Source of the DNA: Verrucomicrobiota bacterium
GTDB taxonomy: Bacteria > Verrucomicrobiota > Verrucomicrobiia > Limisphaerales > UBA1319
Assembly (NCBI GenBank): GCA_022711435.1
Contig: JAKLFB010000005.1
Span: 143,968 to 207,967 of the forward strand
Direction: 5' to 3'
Length of the DNA: 64,000 bases
The notes beneath the pieces are model-generated. The model was not told the origin of the DNA, searched no databases, and saw only the letters and a list, made by a program, of their open reading frames with translations. Both the position numbers and the translations under genes were made by a program. This document shows, piece after piece, positions 51,981-60,143 of the stretch (its first letter is position 1; each line of letters opens with the position of its first letter).

Positions 51981-53390
51981 TCACGATTCCAGCTCCCATC
52001 CCGGACGATAGCTGCTGTGGAGGTACTGATCTGCCTCGGGCGCGTTGGTGGCTTTCATGGCCGCGCCGTCCCAATCGATCCGCTTGCCGGCGCGCATGGC
52101 CACGTTCCCCAGCAGCACCAGCTCGGTGATCCGGGCCCCGTACTCGAAACTCGCGCTGGCGGGCGGGCCGCCCTTGCACGCATCGAGCCAATCCCGGTGG
52201 TGTCCTTTGGATCGCGGGAGCGTCTTTGGCGGGCGCCGGTATGCGTCCATCCTGGCCTCCGGCAGCAGGGTGGGCGGCCCTCCCCAACCGGGGCACATCA
52301 GCACCCCTCGGTCGCCGATGAACAAAACGCCGTTGCTGCCCATGGCATCCTCCTCGGGGAGATCCGCCGGACGCTCCGGACGCAGCCCGCCGTCGTACCA
52401 GACCACTTTGACGGGCGGCTGCTGGCCGCGGGTGCCGAACTGGAACCGGTAAATCCCGCCGGCCGGCGTGGTCACCGGGTCCACCTGGGACCCGCAGGCC
52501 TCGACATGTGCCGGCGCATGCAGGTCCAGGGCCCACACCGCCGGATCGAGGTTGTGGCAGGCCATGTCGCCGATCATCGATGTCCCGAACTCCCAGTAGC
52601 TGCGCCATTTCACCGGGGCGTAGGTGGGGTGGTAGGGGCGCGGCTGGCGCGGGCCCAGCCAAAGGTCCCAGTTCAGCCCCGCCGGCACGGGCGGCCTGTC
52701 GGCCGGCAGACCGCGATGGGTGAACCACTTCGCGGCGCCCGTCCAGCCATGCACCTCGCGCACCGGTCCGATCGCGCCGTCCCAGATCCATTCGCACGTG
52801 GTCCGAATGCCGTCGCCGGAGTGGCCCTGGTTACCCATCTGAGTGGCCACGCCGGTCTCGCGAGCCACCCGGGCCACGGCCCGCGCCTCGGCCACGCTGT
52901 GCGTGAGCGGCTTTTCGCAATACACATGCTTGCCCATCCGCATCGCCCGGATGCACACCAGGGCGTGCAGATGATCCGGCGTCGCGCAGAGCAAGGCATC
53001 GATGGCGCGCTCGCGTTCGAACAGGACGCGGAAATCCTCGTATTCGGCGCATCGGTAGTTGGGCGTCCGCGCCGCGTAGTGCGCTTCGATCTCGGCCCGG
53101 ACAGGCCTGCGTCCGGCCTCGCCCTTGTAATAATACTCGTCGTAGTTGGCGCGTTCGTTGGGATCGCACACGGCGATGACCTGGGCATCGGCCTGCTGGA
53201 AGAGGGCGCGCACGTTGGCCCGCCCCTGGCCGCCGGCGCCCACGATCGCGATGTTCACTTTTTCGCTGGGCGGCACGAACCGCGCGCCTCCCAGCACGTG
53301 CCGGGGCGCCAGGGTGAGCGCAGCCGCGACACCTGCGCTCGATCGCAGGAACCCGCGACGCGATATCTTGGCAGTCTTCATAGGGATCAT
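51981..53390 (-). CDS. Gfo/Idh/MocA-family oxidoreductase with Tat signal
   Basis: 469 residues. KISRRGFLRSSAGVAAALTL is a clear Tat signal (SRRGFL). The Rossmann motif VNIAIVGAGGQGRANV is followed by VCDPNERANYDE and the conserved EKP (KHVYCEKPLTHSVAEAR), then GNQGHSGDG and GSWEF-like residues of the C-terminal dehydrogenase domain. Such Tat-exported members are abundant in verrucomicrobia and planctomycetes, probably working on sugars. Its 5' end lies 13 bases from the end of fhs on the same strand. Confidence 0.9.
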   Translation of the reverse strand: MIPMKTAKISRRGFLRSSAGVAAALTLAPRHVLGGARFVPPSEKVNIAIVGAGGQGRANVRALFQQADAQVIAVCDPNERANYDEYYYKGEAGRRPVRAEIEAHYAARTPNYRCAEYEDFRVLFERERAIDALLCATPDHLHALVCIRAMRMGKHVYCEKPLTHSVAEARAVARVARETGVATQMGNQGHSGDGIRTTCEWIWDGAIGPVREVHGWTGAAKWFTHRGLPADRPPVPAGLNWDLWLGPRQPRPYHPTYAPVKWRSYWEFGTSMIGDMACHNLDPAVWALDLHAPAHVEACGSQVDPVTTPAGGIYRFQFGTRGQQPPVKVVWYDGGLRPERPADLPEEDAMGSNGVLFIGDRGVLMCPGWGGPPTLLPEARMDAYRRPPKTLPRSKGHHRDWLDACKGGPPASASFEYGARITELVLLGNVAMRAGKRIDWDGAAMKATNAPEADQYLHSSYRPGWELES

Positions 53391-53403
53391 CCCCCGATGC
53401 CGC

Positions 53404-55044
53404 TCAGGTCAAGCCGGTGGCCTGCCCGCTCGGCAGCACCTCGATCCGGGCTGCAGCCGGCACCTTGGGCAGGCCCGGCATGGTCACGATGTTGCCGCAG
53501 ATGGCCACCACGAATCCCGCGCCCGCCGACACCCGCAGCTCGTTCACGGTGATCCGGAATCCGCGCGGGCGTCCCCGGAGATCGGGATTGTCCGACAGCG
53601 ACAGGGGCGTCTTGGCCACGCAGACCGGCAGTCGATCGAACCCGTGGCGGCGCAGCAGCTCGAGATCGCTTCGAGCGCCCCGGTCAAAATCGACGCCGGC
53701 GGCGCCGTAAACCCGGCAGGCCAGCGTGTCCAGCTTCTCCTCCAGAGGCTGATCCAGCTCGTAGAGGAAGCGGAACTTGCGGCGCCGATTCCGATCGATC
53801 GTCCGCAGGACCGCCTCGGCCAGCTCCGCCGCCCCCGCCCCGCCCTCCTCGAAGTGCCGCGATACCACCGCCTCGACGCCCAGGCGCGTGCAATACTTCA
53901 CGATCCGAGCCACATCGGCCGGTTGATCCGCCGGATAATGGCTGAGGCACACGACCGGCTCGATGCCGAACAGGCGCGTGTTCTCGATGTGCTTGCCCAG
54001 GTTGCCCAGCCCGCCATCCTCCCGGAACCCCCCGTGAAACGCCACCGCCTTCACCGTCGCCACAATCACCGCCGCCGACGGCTTGAGCCCCGCCATGCGG
54101 CACTTGATATGGAAAAATTTCTCCGCCCCGAGGTCGGTCCCGAAGCCGGCCTCGGTCACGACGTAATCCGCCAGCTTCAGCGCCAGCCGCGTCGCCACCG
54201 CCGTGTTCGTCCCCTGCGCGATGTTGGCGAACGGACCGCCATGGACGAACGCCGGCGTGCCTTCGAGCGACTGCACCAGGTTCGGATGCACCGCGTCGCG
54301 CAGCAGGACCTGCATCGCGCCCACGGCCTTCACCGCCTCCGCCCGGATGGGCTCCCCCTTGTAAGTGTATCCCACGACCATCCGAGCCATCCGCTGGCCC
54401 AAGTCGACAAAATCGCGCGATAGGCAGAGAATCGCCATCACCTCCGACGCCGGCGTGATGTTGAAACCGTCCCTGCGCGGCACCCCATGCTTGGGGCCGC
54501 CCAGCCCGATGATGATGTCCCGCAGCGATCGCTCATTGAGATCGATGACGCGGCGCAGCACGATCCGGCGGGGATCCAGCCCCATCTCGTTCCCGTGCTG
54601 GAGATGGTTGTCGACCATGGCGCAGAGCAGGTTGTTGGCCTTCTCGACCGCGTACATGTCGCCGACGAAATGGAGGTTGATGTCCTCCGCAGGCACCACC
54701 TGGGCCCGCCCGCCCCCCGTGCCGCCCCCCTTCACCCCGAAATAAGGCCCCAGGGAGGGCTCGCGCACGCAGAACATCGACCGCCGCCCCAGCCGCCTGA
54801 GCGCATCCGCCAAACCGATCGTCGCCGTCGTCTTCCCTTCCCCTTGCGGCGTCGGCGTCATCGCCGTCACGAGCACCAGATGGCCGTCCGGACCCGACTT
54901 CCGCGCCTCGAGCTCGTCCACCGGCACCTTGGCGATGTAATAGCCGTGCGGCAAGATGCGGTCCGGATCCAGCCCCAGCTCGCGCGCCACCTCGCTGACC
55001 CGCCGCGGCGGCAGGCCCGGCTTGGCCATGTTCGTTTCGGTCAT
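53404..55044 (-). CDS. fhs: formate-tetrahydrofolate ligase
   Basis: 546 residues. The family motif TPTPQGEGKTTATIGLAD (P-loop) and VREPSLGPYFGVKGGGTGGG are present, followed by NLHFVGDMYAVEKANNLL, GFNITPASEVMAI, VQSLEGTPAFVHGGPFANIAQG and VVTEAGFGTDLGAEKF; all are near-invariant in Fhs. It makes 10-formyl-THF from formate, THF and ATP in the cytosol. The enzyme is usual length. It feeds one-carbon and purine metabolism, and it fits a generalist or acetogen-like genome. The gene starts 100 bases from the divergent tRNA-Asn. Confidence 0.95.
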   Translation of the reverse strand: MTETNMAKPGLPPRRVSEVARELGLDPDRILPHGYYIAKVPVDELEARKSGPDGHLVLVTAMTPTPQGEGKTTATIGLADALRRLGRRSMFCVREPSLGPYFGVKGGGTGGGRAQVVPAEDINLHFVGDMYAVEKANNLLCAMVDNHLQHGNEMGLDPRRIVLRRVIDLNERSLRDIIIGLGGPKHGVPRRDGFNITPASEVMAILCLSRDFVDLGQRMARMVVGYTYKGEPIRAEAVKAVGAMQVLLRDAVHPNLVQSLEGTPAFVHGGPFANIAQGTNTAVATRLALKLADYVVTEAGFGTDLGAEKFFHIKCRMAGLKPSAAVIVATVKAVAFHGGFREDGGLGNLGKHIENTRLFGIEPVVCLSHYPADQPADVARIVKYCTRLGVEAVVSRHFEEGGAGAAELAEAVLRTIDRNRRRKFRFLYELDQPLEEKLDTLACRVYGAAGVDFDRGARSDLELLRRHGFDRLPVCVAKTPLSLSDNPDLRGRPRGFRITVNELRVSAGAGFVVAICGNIVTMPGLPKVPAAARIEVLPSGQATGLT

Positions 55045-55144
55045 ATGGACGGCATCTCATATCGGAAACACCCGCCAATCACAAGCCGTCTTTGGACGCT
55101 TGACGAGCCGGGCGCCGCCCATTACATTCAGCCGCCAGTTGGGT

Positions 55145-55219
55145 TCCAAAGTAGCTCAATGGTAGAGCAGCCGGCTGTTAACCGGCGGGTTGCAGGTTCG
55201 AGTCCTGCCTTTGGAGCCA
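55145..55219 (+). tRNA. tRNA-Asn (GTT)
   Basis: 75 bases with encoded CCA. Acceptor TCCAAAG pairs with CTTTGGA; D-arm AGCTCAATGGTAGAGCA; anticodon loop CTGTTAA (anticodon GTT) in the stem CCGGC/GCCGG; T-arm GGTTCGAGTCC. The region directly downstream is accessory, so the 3' end could be an attachment site for a mobile element, though no integrase gene is seen. Confidence 0.95.
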
Positions 55220-55499
55220 TTTTTCTTCGGTTTCTCCACTTACAAACCCCTTGAAACCAAGGGTTTTCCTGAAACCGGCCTTCCCAACCGCATTTTGGCC
55301 AGCGTCTGCAATTCCGGGCAATCTTCTGCCACATTTGCCAAACAATTGCCAAATATTTTGAGACGTGGAACCGCCTCAAAACTCGCTGCTGACGCGGTGT
55401 TCCATGGTTCTTCATCGGTTTGGCATTCGACCTCGACCTGCGTTGTGTCGAAAATCGCCTGAGAAGCCCGCCGCCGCCCAGCAGTCGGCTGCCCAAACC
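55220..55499. other. intergenic region after tRNA-Asn
   Basis: 280 bases with no gene that I can support. It has lower GC than its surroundings. A 40-base imperfect direct repeat starts at 55365 (GGAACC ... GCGGTGTTCCATGG) and recurs at 55869-55906 (GGAACC ... GCGGTGTTTCATG), flanking the ADP-ribosylglycohydrolase fragment. Confidence 0.4.
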
Positions 55500-55855
55500 G
55501 TCAGCCCGATGCTTGAAACAAAGCCTCTGGCCGGTGAGAAGCACTACTTCGCCGCCGCCTTGGCATCCCACCTGGCAACGCGGCCGGAGAAGGACATCGC
55601 TTCCGGCGGCCACGCCATTGGCACGCTGACCGCGAGTCTGTGGCGCTTGCTCACGTCGAGGGATTATACCGAAACCGTGCTCAAAGCCGTGAATCTCGGT
55701 GGCGACACCGACACGACCGGCGTCGCAGCGGGGGGAATTGGCAGGCGTCTATTACGGTCTGGCGAGCGTGCCAGCGCGGTGGCGCACAGCGATGGCACGA
55801 GCACGGGATTTGGAGTGCCTGTTCGAGAAATTCCCACTTCTCGCGGCGCCGAATG
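55500..55855 (+). pseudogene. ADP-ribosylglycohydrolase fragment, frameshifted
   Basis: In one frame SGGHAIGTLTASLWRLL, ETVLKAVNLGGDTDTTGVAAGG and, after a shift at about 55735 in a G-run, LAGVYYGLASVPARWRTA and DLECLFEKFP. Together these match the C-terminal part of ADP-ribosylglycohydrolase (DraG-like) proteins, whose GGDTDTTG is the metal-binding motif. The N-terminal two thirds are missing and there is no start. It looks like a decayed piece carried in by recombination. Confidence 0.7.
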
Positions 55856-55927
55856 AAGCGATGGACGCTGGAACCAACGACAGTCGCTGATGCGGTGTTT
55901 CATGTTGGATCCGGGGTGTGGCGCGTC

Positions 55928-56065
55928 AAACCGCGCGTCCTGCAGAAAGGCGGGGATGTAGCTGCGGCGGCCGCCGCCGGGCTGGGCGCCCTCGTAACGG
56001 GCCTGGAGCCTCCGGCGGAAGGTCCGGATCGCGGCGGCAGTTGCCTTGGCAAGACGCGTCAGCAT
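55928..56065 (-). pseudogene. possible phage portal N-terminal fragment
   Basis: An ATG at 56065 opens AIRTFRRRLQARYEGAQPGG, then RRSYIPAFLQDARFDAPHPG; the arginine-rich start with ARYEGAQ resembles phage portal N-termini (ARYDAAQ). The similarity is lost near 55930, where the flanking repeat begins. It overlaps the gpW-like ORF by 7 bases, as portal and gpW genes often do. Weak, context-based call. Confidence 0.4.
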
Positions 56066-56430
56066 CGGAGCAGGGTGTGGTCGGACCTGAGGGACTTGAC
56101 GGGGCGAACCTCCGCCATCATGCCGGCGTAGATCTCGTCGTCGGTTGGGGATTCGCCCAGGTCGGCTTGGACGCGGTCGTGGAGGTCGATCAGCTCGCGC
56201 CAGAGCTCGACCATCTCCAGCGGCGTGGGCCCGGCGCTTCCCGGCTCGGCAAACACAACTTGCCGGCCATTGCCGGAGGTCGATTGGATGGTTTGGCCGG
56301 TGTCGAGGGTGGCAGCCAGGGCGGTTTCCTGGGCGCGCAGCCAGGTCCGAATGGCTGTCGGCGGCTCGCTCGCCTGGGCTGCCTCCCAGGCGGCCTCAAG
56401 CCGAGATCGTTTCAGCCACGCGCTTGCCAC
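56059..56430 (-). CDS. small gpW-like phage protein, putative
   Basis: 123 residues (GTG start). AWLKRSRLEAAWEAAQ, then RTWLRAQETALAATLDTGQT, STSGNGRQVVFAEPG and MVELWRELIDLHDRVQADLG. Head-completion proteins of the gpW type and related phage proteins share a SGNGR-like turn and this length. Its start overlaps an ORF ending in ATAANAPRTSSRIGRAWQAR, which could be a terminase tail. Part of a probable prophage remnant. Confidence 0.4.
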   Translation of the reverse strand: MASAWLKRSRLEAAWEAAQASEPPTAIRTWLRAQETALAATLDTGQTIQSTSGNGRQVVFAEPGSAGPTPLEMVELWRELIDLHDRVQADLGESPTDDEIYAGMMAEVRPVKSLRSDHTLLRC

Positions 56431-56711
56431 GCCCTACCGATACGGGAGGACGTGCGGGGAGCGTTAGCGGCAGTTGCGGCACTTGCGGCAGGAGCCAATG
56501 GCGATGATGATTTGCCGGCCGGCCCTTCCTTGAGAGAGCCGCTGGATTCATGAGGCCAAGGCGGTTTGTCGGAGAGGATCGCAAGCCCGGATCAGGGGAC
56601 CAATCGTGTCTTACCCCAGTCGAAGAAACGGACTGCTTGTTGTTCTCTTCGCCCACGCCGCCGAGCGGATCTCCGCTCTGCCTGGCCTCCGCAGGCACGG
56701 CTCGCTCGTCC

Positions 56712-56766
56712 CCTGCCTGCCGGGGCGGCGCAGGCAGGCTCGCTCGCCAGCCTGCTCCGGCAGGCT
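56712..56766. repeat. hairpins downstream of variable region A
   Basis: On the minus strand downstream of the stop: AGCCTGC-CGGA-GCAGGCT (56749-56766), perfect 7-base stem with 4-base loop; then CCTGCCTGC/GCAGGCAGG (56712-56720 and 56730-56738), 9-base stem. DGR target sites are often followed by such a hairpin. Related sequence lies after B and D and left of the IS66 element. Confidence 0.5.
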
Positions 56767-56783
56767 CCGCTCCCTCTTGCCGC

Positions 56784-57923
56784 TCAAGGCTGACCTGGGG
56801 GCAGCACAGCCCGGATGCCCAGGTTGAAGTTCCCGCTGTCCGGGAAGCCGTTGCGGCCCGCCGCCCGGCAGTCCACCACGAAGCAGTACCCACTGCCGCC
56901 ACGCCCCACGCGGTACGAGCCCGAGCCTGGCCCCCGCGGATCGCTCGATGGCGCGGATGAATAGTAGGTATCCGAAAACCAGTCCCAACACCACTCCCAC
57001 ACGTTCCCCGCCATGTCATACAGCCCATATCCATTGGCGCTAAACGATCCCACTGGACTCGTGTATGGATAGTCCCCATAGACCAGATTACCTTCGGTGG
57101 CAGTCAAGTCGTAAGAATAAAAAGGCCGGCCTCCTAGCCAATAGCTGTAATAGTTCGCCTGGCCTTGGGTAATCGTGTCCCCCCACGGAAACCGCTTCCC
57201 GCTCAACCCTCCCCGCGCCGCCTTCTCCCACTCCGCCTCCGTCGGCAGCCGATAGCCTGCATCCCACCTCACATAGGGCGCTACCTGCCCGGTCCGATAG
57301 GGCTGGCTCAAGCCCGAGTCGATGTAATAGGCCCACGGCCGCCCCTCCCGCTCGCTCCGCGCATTGCACCACTTCACCGCGTCATACCAATTGACCGTGT
57401 GTACCGGATGAGTTGGCGCTTTCCCTGAGCCCTCAAAGTCGAAACTATACCCATGCCCGATCGCCCACTGATAGACCTCGTCCCACTGCGCCGCGGTCAC
57501 CTCGGTCCGGTCCATGTAAAACGCGCTCACGTACACTGTGTGAACCGGGAGTTCATCCGAATCGCCCTCGCCGAAGGTGTCCCCCATCTGAAATTCTCCG
57601 GCGGGGATCAGGACCATGTCAGCGGGCTCGCCTCGCACCCGGTAAAACATCGGAACTTGCACGCGGATTGTCCCATTGGAACCCACGGTGATGGCGTCCA
57701 GGCCGGCCCAGGTGTTCGTCCATGGCCCGTTGACCGTCGGCGCCCACTCGACCGTCGCTACGCTGCCCGGCAGCAGGTTGGTGCAAGTCAATTCTCCATT
57801 CTGGCTGAACGATTCGATAACCGGTGCTTGACCGGAAACAGAAGGATTCAGCAAGCCCAGGGAGATCGTGGCGAGGATCAGCGGTAAAACAAAACGAGCC
57901 GGATGAAAGGGTTGTGCTTTCAT
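56784..57923 (-). CDS. secreted SUMF1/FGE-domain protein A with variable C-terminus
   Basis: 379 residues. Signal (LPLILATISLGLLNPSVSG), Ig-like linker (SFSQNGELTCTNLLPGSVAT), then a SUMF1 (formylglycine-generating enzyme-like, C-type-lectin-fold) domain: MVLIPAGEFQMGDTFGEGD, FYMDRTEVTAAQWDEV, WYDAVKWCNARSEREGRPWA, YRLPTEAEWEKAARGG, NGYGLYDMAGNVWEWCWD. It lacks evidence of real FGE activity and is exported. The last variable block, codons 56823-56894 (24 codons), lies between RGG and LGIRAVLPPGQP and differs from its paralogues by NNC codons; see findings. Followed 17 bases later by a 7-base-arm hairpin. Confidence 0.85.
   Translation of the reverse strand: MKAQPFHPARFVLPLILATISLGLLNPSVSGQAPVIESFSQNGELTCTNLLPGSVATVEWAPTVNGPWTNTWAGLDAITVGSNGTIRVQVPMFYRVRGEPADMVLIPAGEFQMGDTFGEGDSDELPVHTVYVSAFYMDRTEVTAAQWDEVYQWAIGHGYSFDFEGSGKAPTHPVHTVNWYDAVKWCNARSEREGRPWAYYIDSGLSQPYRTGQVAPYVRWDAGYRLPTEAEWEKAARGGLSGKRFPWGDTITQGQANYYSYWLGGRPFYSYDLTATEGNLVYGDYPYTSPVGSFSANGYGLYDMAGNVWEWCWDWFSDTYYSSAPSSDPRGPGSGSYRVGRGGSGYCFVVDCRAAGRNGFPDSGNFNLGIRAVLPPGQP
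56823..56894 (-). repeat. putative DGR variable region in protein A
   Basis: 24 codons. Variable columns include TAC, TGC, TTC, GAC, GGC, AAC, GGC and TTC, nearly all ending in C, between invariant codons such as CGG, GCG, CGC, CCG GAC and GGG. One codon shorter than B, D and E. Confidence 0.6.
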
Positions 57924-58148
57924 TGAGGTAGACGTTTAGGGCTGTAAGCAATTTAGCAGATTGTGCTCGCAAAACAAGCTAATCGGGGGGTGCGGACTCG
58001 ATGCTTTGCCTGGCCTTCGCAGACACGGCTCCCCTCCTCCCTTGCCTGCGCCGTGTCCCTCGGCGCGGCAGGCAGGCTCGCGCGCCAGCCTGCTCCGGCC
58101 GGCCCTGCCTGCCGGGGCGCCGCAGGCAGGTCCGCTCCCTCTTGCTGC

Positions 58149-59315
58149 TCAAGGCTGACCTGGGGACAGAACAGCTCGGAAACCCAGGTCGTTGCTCCTA
58201 TAGTCCGGGTAGTCGTCGTTGCGGCACGCCGTCCGGCCGAGCCACGCGTAGAAGTGCCAACTGCCGCCGCGCCAGACGCGGTATGAGCCCGAGCTAGGCC
58301 CCCGTGGATCGTTCACTGGCGATGATGAGTAATAGCTTTCCGACCACCAGTCCCAACACCATTCCCACACGTTCCCCGTCATGTCATACAGCCCATACCC
58401 GTTGGCTGCAAACGATCCCACCGGACTCGTGTAGGGAGCACTCCCAGCTGAATAGGTCGGATGAAAACCGCGCGTGGAGCTGATGTCATAGGTATAGGAT
58501 GAGTCGCTGTAATAATTGGCCTGGCTGTGCGTGATCGTGTCTCCCCATGGAAACCGCTTCCCGCTCAACCCTCCCCGCGCCGCCTTCTCCCATTCCGCTT
58601 CCGTCGGCAGCCGGTAACCTCTGTCCCACCCGACGCAGGGCGAAACCCACCCCGACCGGTAAGGCTGGCTCAAACCCGAGTCGGTGTAATACGCCCACGA
58701 GCGCCCTTCCCGCTCGCTCCGTGCATTGCACCACTTCACTGCGTCATACCAGTTGATGCTGTAAACTGGATGATTGGCAAACTTCCCCGAACCCGGATAA
58801 TTAAAGTTGTACCCGTGCCCTATCGCCCACAGATACATTTGGTCCCACTGCGTCTGGGTCACCTCAGTCCGATCCATGTAAAACGCGCTCACGTACACCA
58901 TGTGAACCGGACGTTCATTGGATTCGCCCTCGCTAAAGGTGTCTCCCATCGGAAATTCCCCCGCCGGAATCAGCACCATTCCATCCGGATCCCGCATCAC
59001 CCGAAAGAACTGGGTCCCAGCTTCTATCGGTGCCTGATACACGATCGTGTCGCCTGCCGCCGTCAGCGCCACCGGCTTGGCGGGGTAGAATTCCCACGGG
59101 CCAGACAATTGACCGGCCGTCACCAGGTGATAGGAGTTCCCGCGCTCCGTGGTCCAGACGATCCGCACAGCGCTGTTCCCTTGAAGCGACGCGCTGCATC
59201 GAAACGATGCTTCGTCCCCCGCCAATACCTTTGACTGATCCCAACCCTGCCCAATGGCGAACCCGGCCGTGGTGCACCACACCGCCCCAACTCTAACGAC
59301 CGATGGAATCTTCAT
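58149..59315 (-). CDS. secreted SUMF1/FGE-domain protein B with variable C-terminus
   Basis: 388 residues. The N-terminal part differs from A and D: signal (VGAVWCTTAGFAIGQ), an Ig-like domain with CSASLQGNSAVRIVWTTERG and then the common SUMF1 domain (MVLIPAGEFPMGDTFSEGE, FYMDRTEVTQTQWDQM, YRLPTEAEWEKAARGG, YGLYDMTGNVWEWCWD). The variable block is 58188-58262. It has drifted more than A and D (one TAT and one GTC), suggesting an older copy or a separate lineage. The hairpin after it is imperfect (58087-58104), with a second one CCTGCC/GGCAGG nearby. Confidence 0.85.
   Translation of the reverse strand: MKIPSVVRVGAVWCTTAGFAIGQGWDQSKVLAGDEASFRCSASLQGNSAVRIVWTTERGNSYHLVTAGQLSGPWEFYPAKPVALTAAGDTIVYQAPIEAGTQFFRVMRDPDGMVLIPAGEFPMGDTFSEGESNERPVHMVYVSAFYMDRTEVTQTQWDQMYLWAIGHGYNFNYPGSGKFANHPVYSINWYDAVKWCNARSEREGRSWAYYTDSGLSQPYRSGWVSPCVGWDRGYRLPTEAEWEKAARGGLSGKRFPWGDTITHSQANYYSDSSYTYDISSTRGFHPTYSAGSAPYTSPVGSFAANGYGLYDMTGNVWEWCWDWWSESYYSSSPVNDPRGPSSGSYRVWRGGSWHFYAWLGRTACRNDDYPDYRSNDLGFRAVLSPGQP
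58188..58262 (-). repeat. putative DGR variable region in protein B
   Basis: 25 codons: CAC, TTC, TAC, then GCG TGG, CTC, GGC, later TGC, CGC, AAC, GAC, GAC, TAC, CCG GAC, TAT and AGC AAC GAC. Fits the same template as the other copies. Confidence 0.55.
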
Positions 59316-59423
59316 AAGATTGAGAGTGGTGGATTAAACAGATCCGAACCCGCCAGCATTCCCATGCAAGACGAGGCTCTTTTTTAACCGCGATCACATT
59401 GATACGATGCTCAACACCGACAT

Positions 59424-59975
59424 TCATGGCAAACGGATCGTCGCCTTCTTCTCCGGACTTCTCGGACTCGCATTGTCAAAACCGTACCCTTGCCCAATCG
59501 CCCACTGATACACCTCGTCCCATTGCGCCTTCGTCACCTCCGTCCGGTCCATATAGAACGCACTCACGTAGTCTCTCTGAACCGGAAGCTCATCCGGCGA
59601 GCCATCACTGTGAGTATCCCCCATCTGAAACTCTCCGGCGGGGATCAGGACCATGTTTGTCGGGACAGTGAGCTTTGGCTCGCCTCGTACCTGGTAAAAC
59701 ATCGGCACTTGAACGTGGATTGTCCCGTTGGAATCCACGGTGAGCGCGTTCAGGCCCGCCCACGTGTTCGTCCATGGCCCGTTGACCGTCGGCGCCCATT
59801 CAACCGTCGCCACGCTCCCAGGCTGAAGGTTGGCACAGGTCAGCTCTCCATTCTGGCTGAAGGAACTGATAACCGGCGCTTGACCCGAGACTGACGGATT
59901 CAGCAAGCCCAGGGAGATCGTGGCGAGGCTTAGGACAAAGACCAATCTAACCGGATGCAAGGATCGTGGTTTCAT
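59424..59975 (-). pseudogene. truncated SUMF1-family gene C lacking the C-terminal half
   Basis: 183 residues from ATG 59975. Signal and Ig-like part are nearly the same as in A and D (SLGLLNPSVSGQAPVISSFS), and the SUMF1 domain begins (MVLIPAGEFQMGDTHSDGS, FYMDRTEVTKAQWDEVYQWA), but the protein ends after GYGFDNASPRSPEKKATIRLP. The variable block and the GNVWEWCWD motif are missing, so the copy cannot be functional as an FGE fold. It lies between B and D. Recombination between array copies probably removed its 3' half. Confidence 0.75.
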
Positions 59976-60143
59976 CGGTACAAATCTTGCAGTTTTCAAG
60001 TACACTTCTAGCATGGATTGTGCTTTCAATACAAGCTAATCTATCGGTGCAGCCGATATCAGGGTTCTACCCGGTTTCCGGGTCTGGCTCGATCGTCCCT
60101 CGCTCGCCAGCCTGCTCCGGCCGGCTCCGCTCCCTCTTGCAGC

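Noticed and set aside
55128..55613. Minus-strand ORF ending over tRNA-Asn, as an integrase tail
   Set aside because: Its end is only the translated tRNA and the rest has no integrase motif (no R-H-x-x-R or Tyr context).
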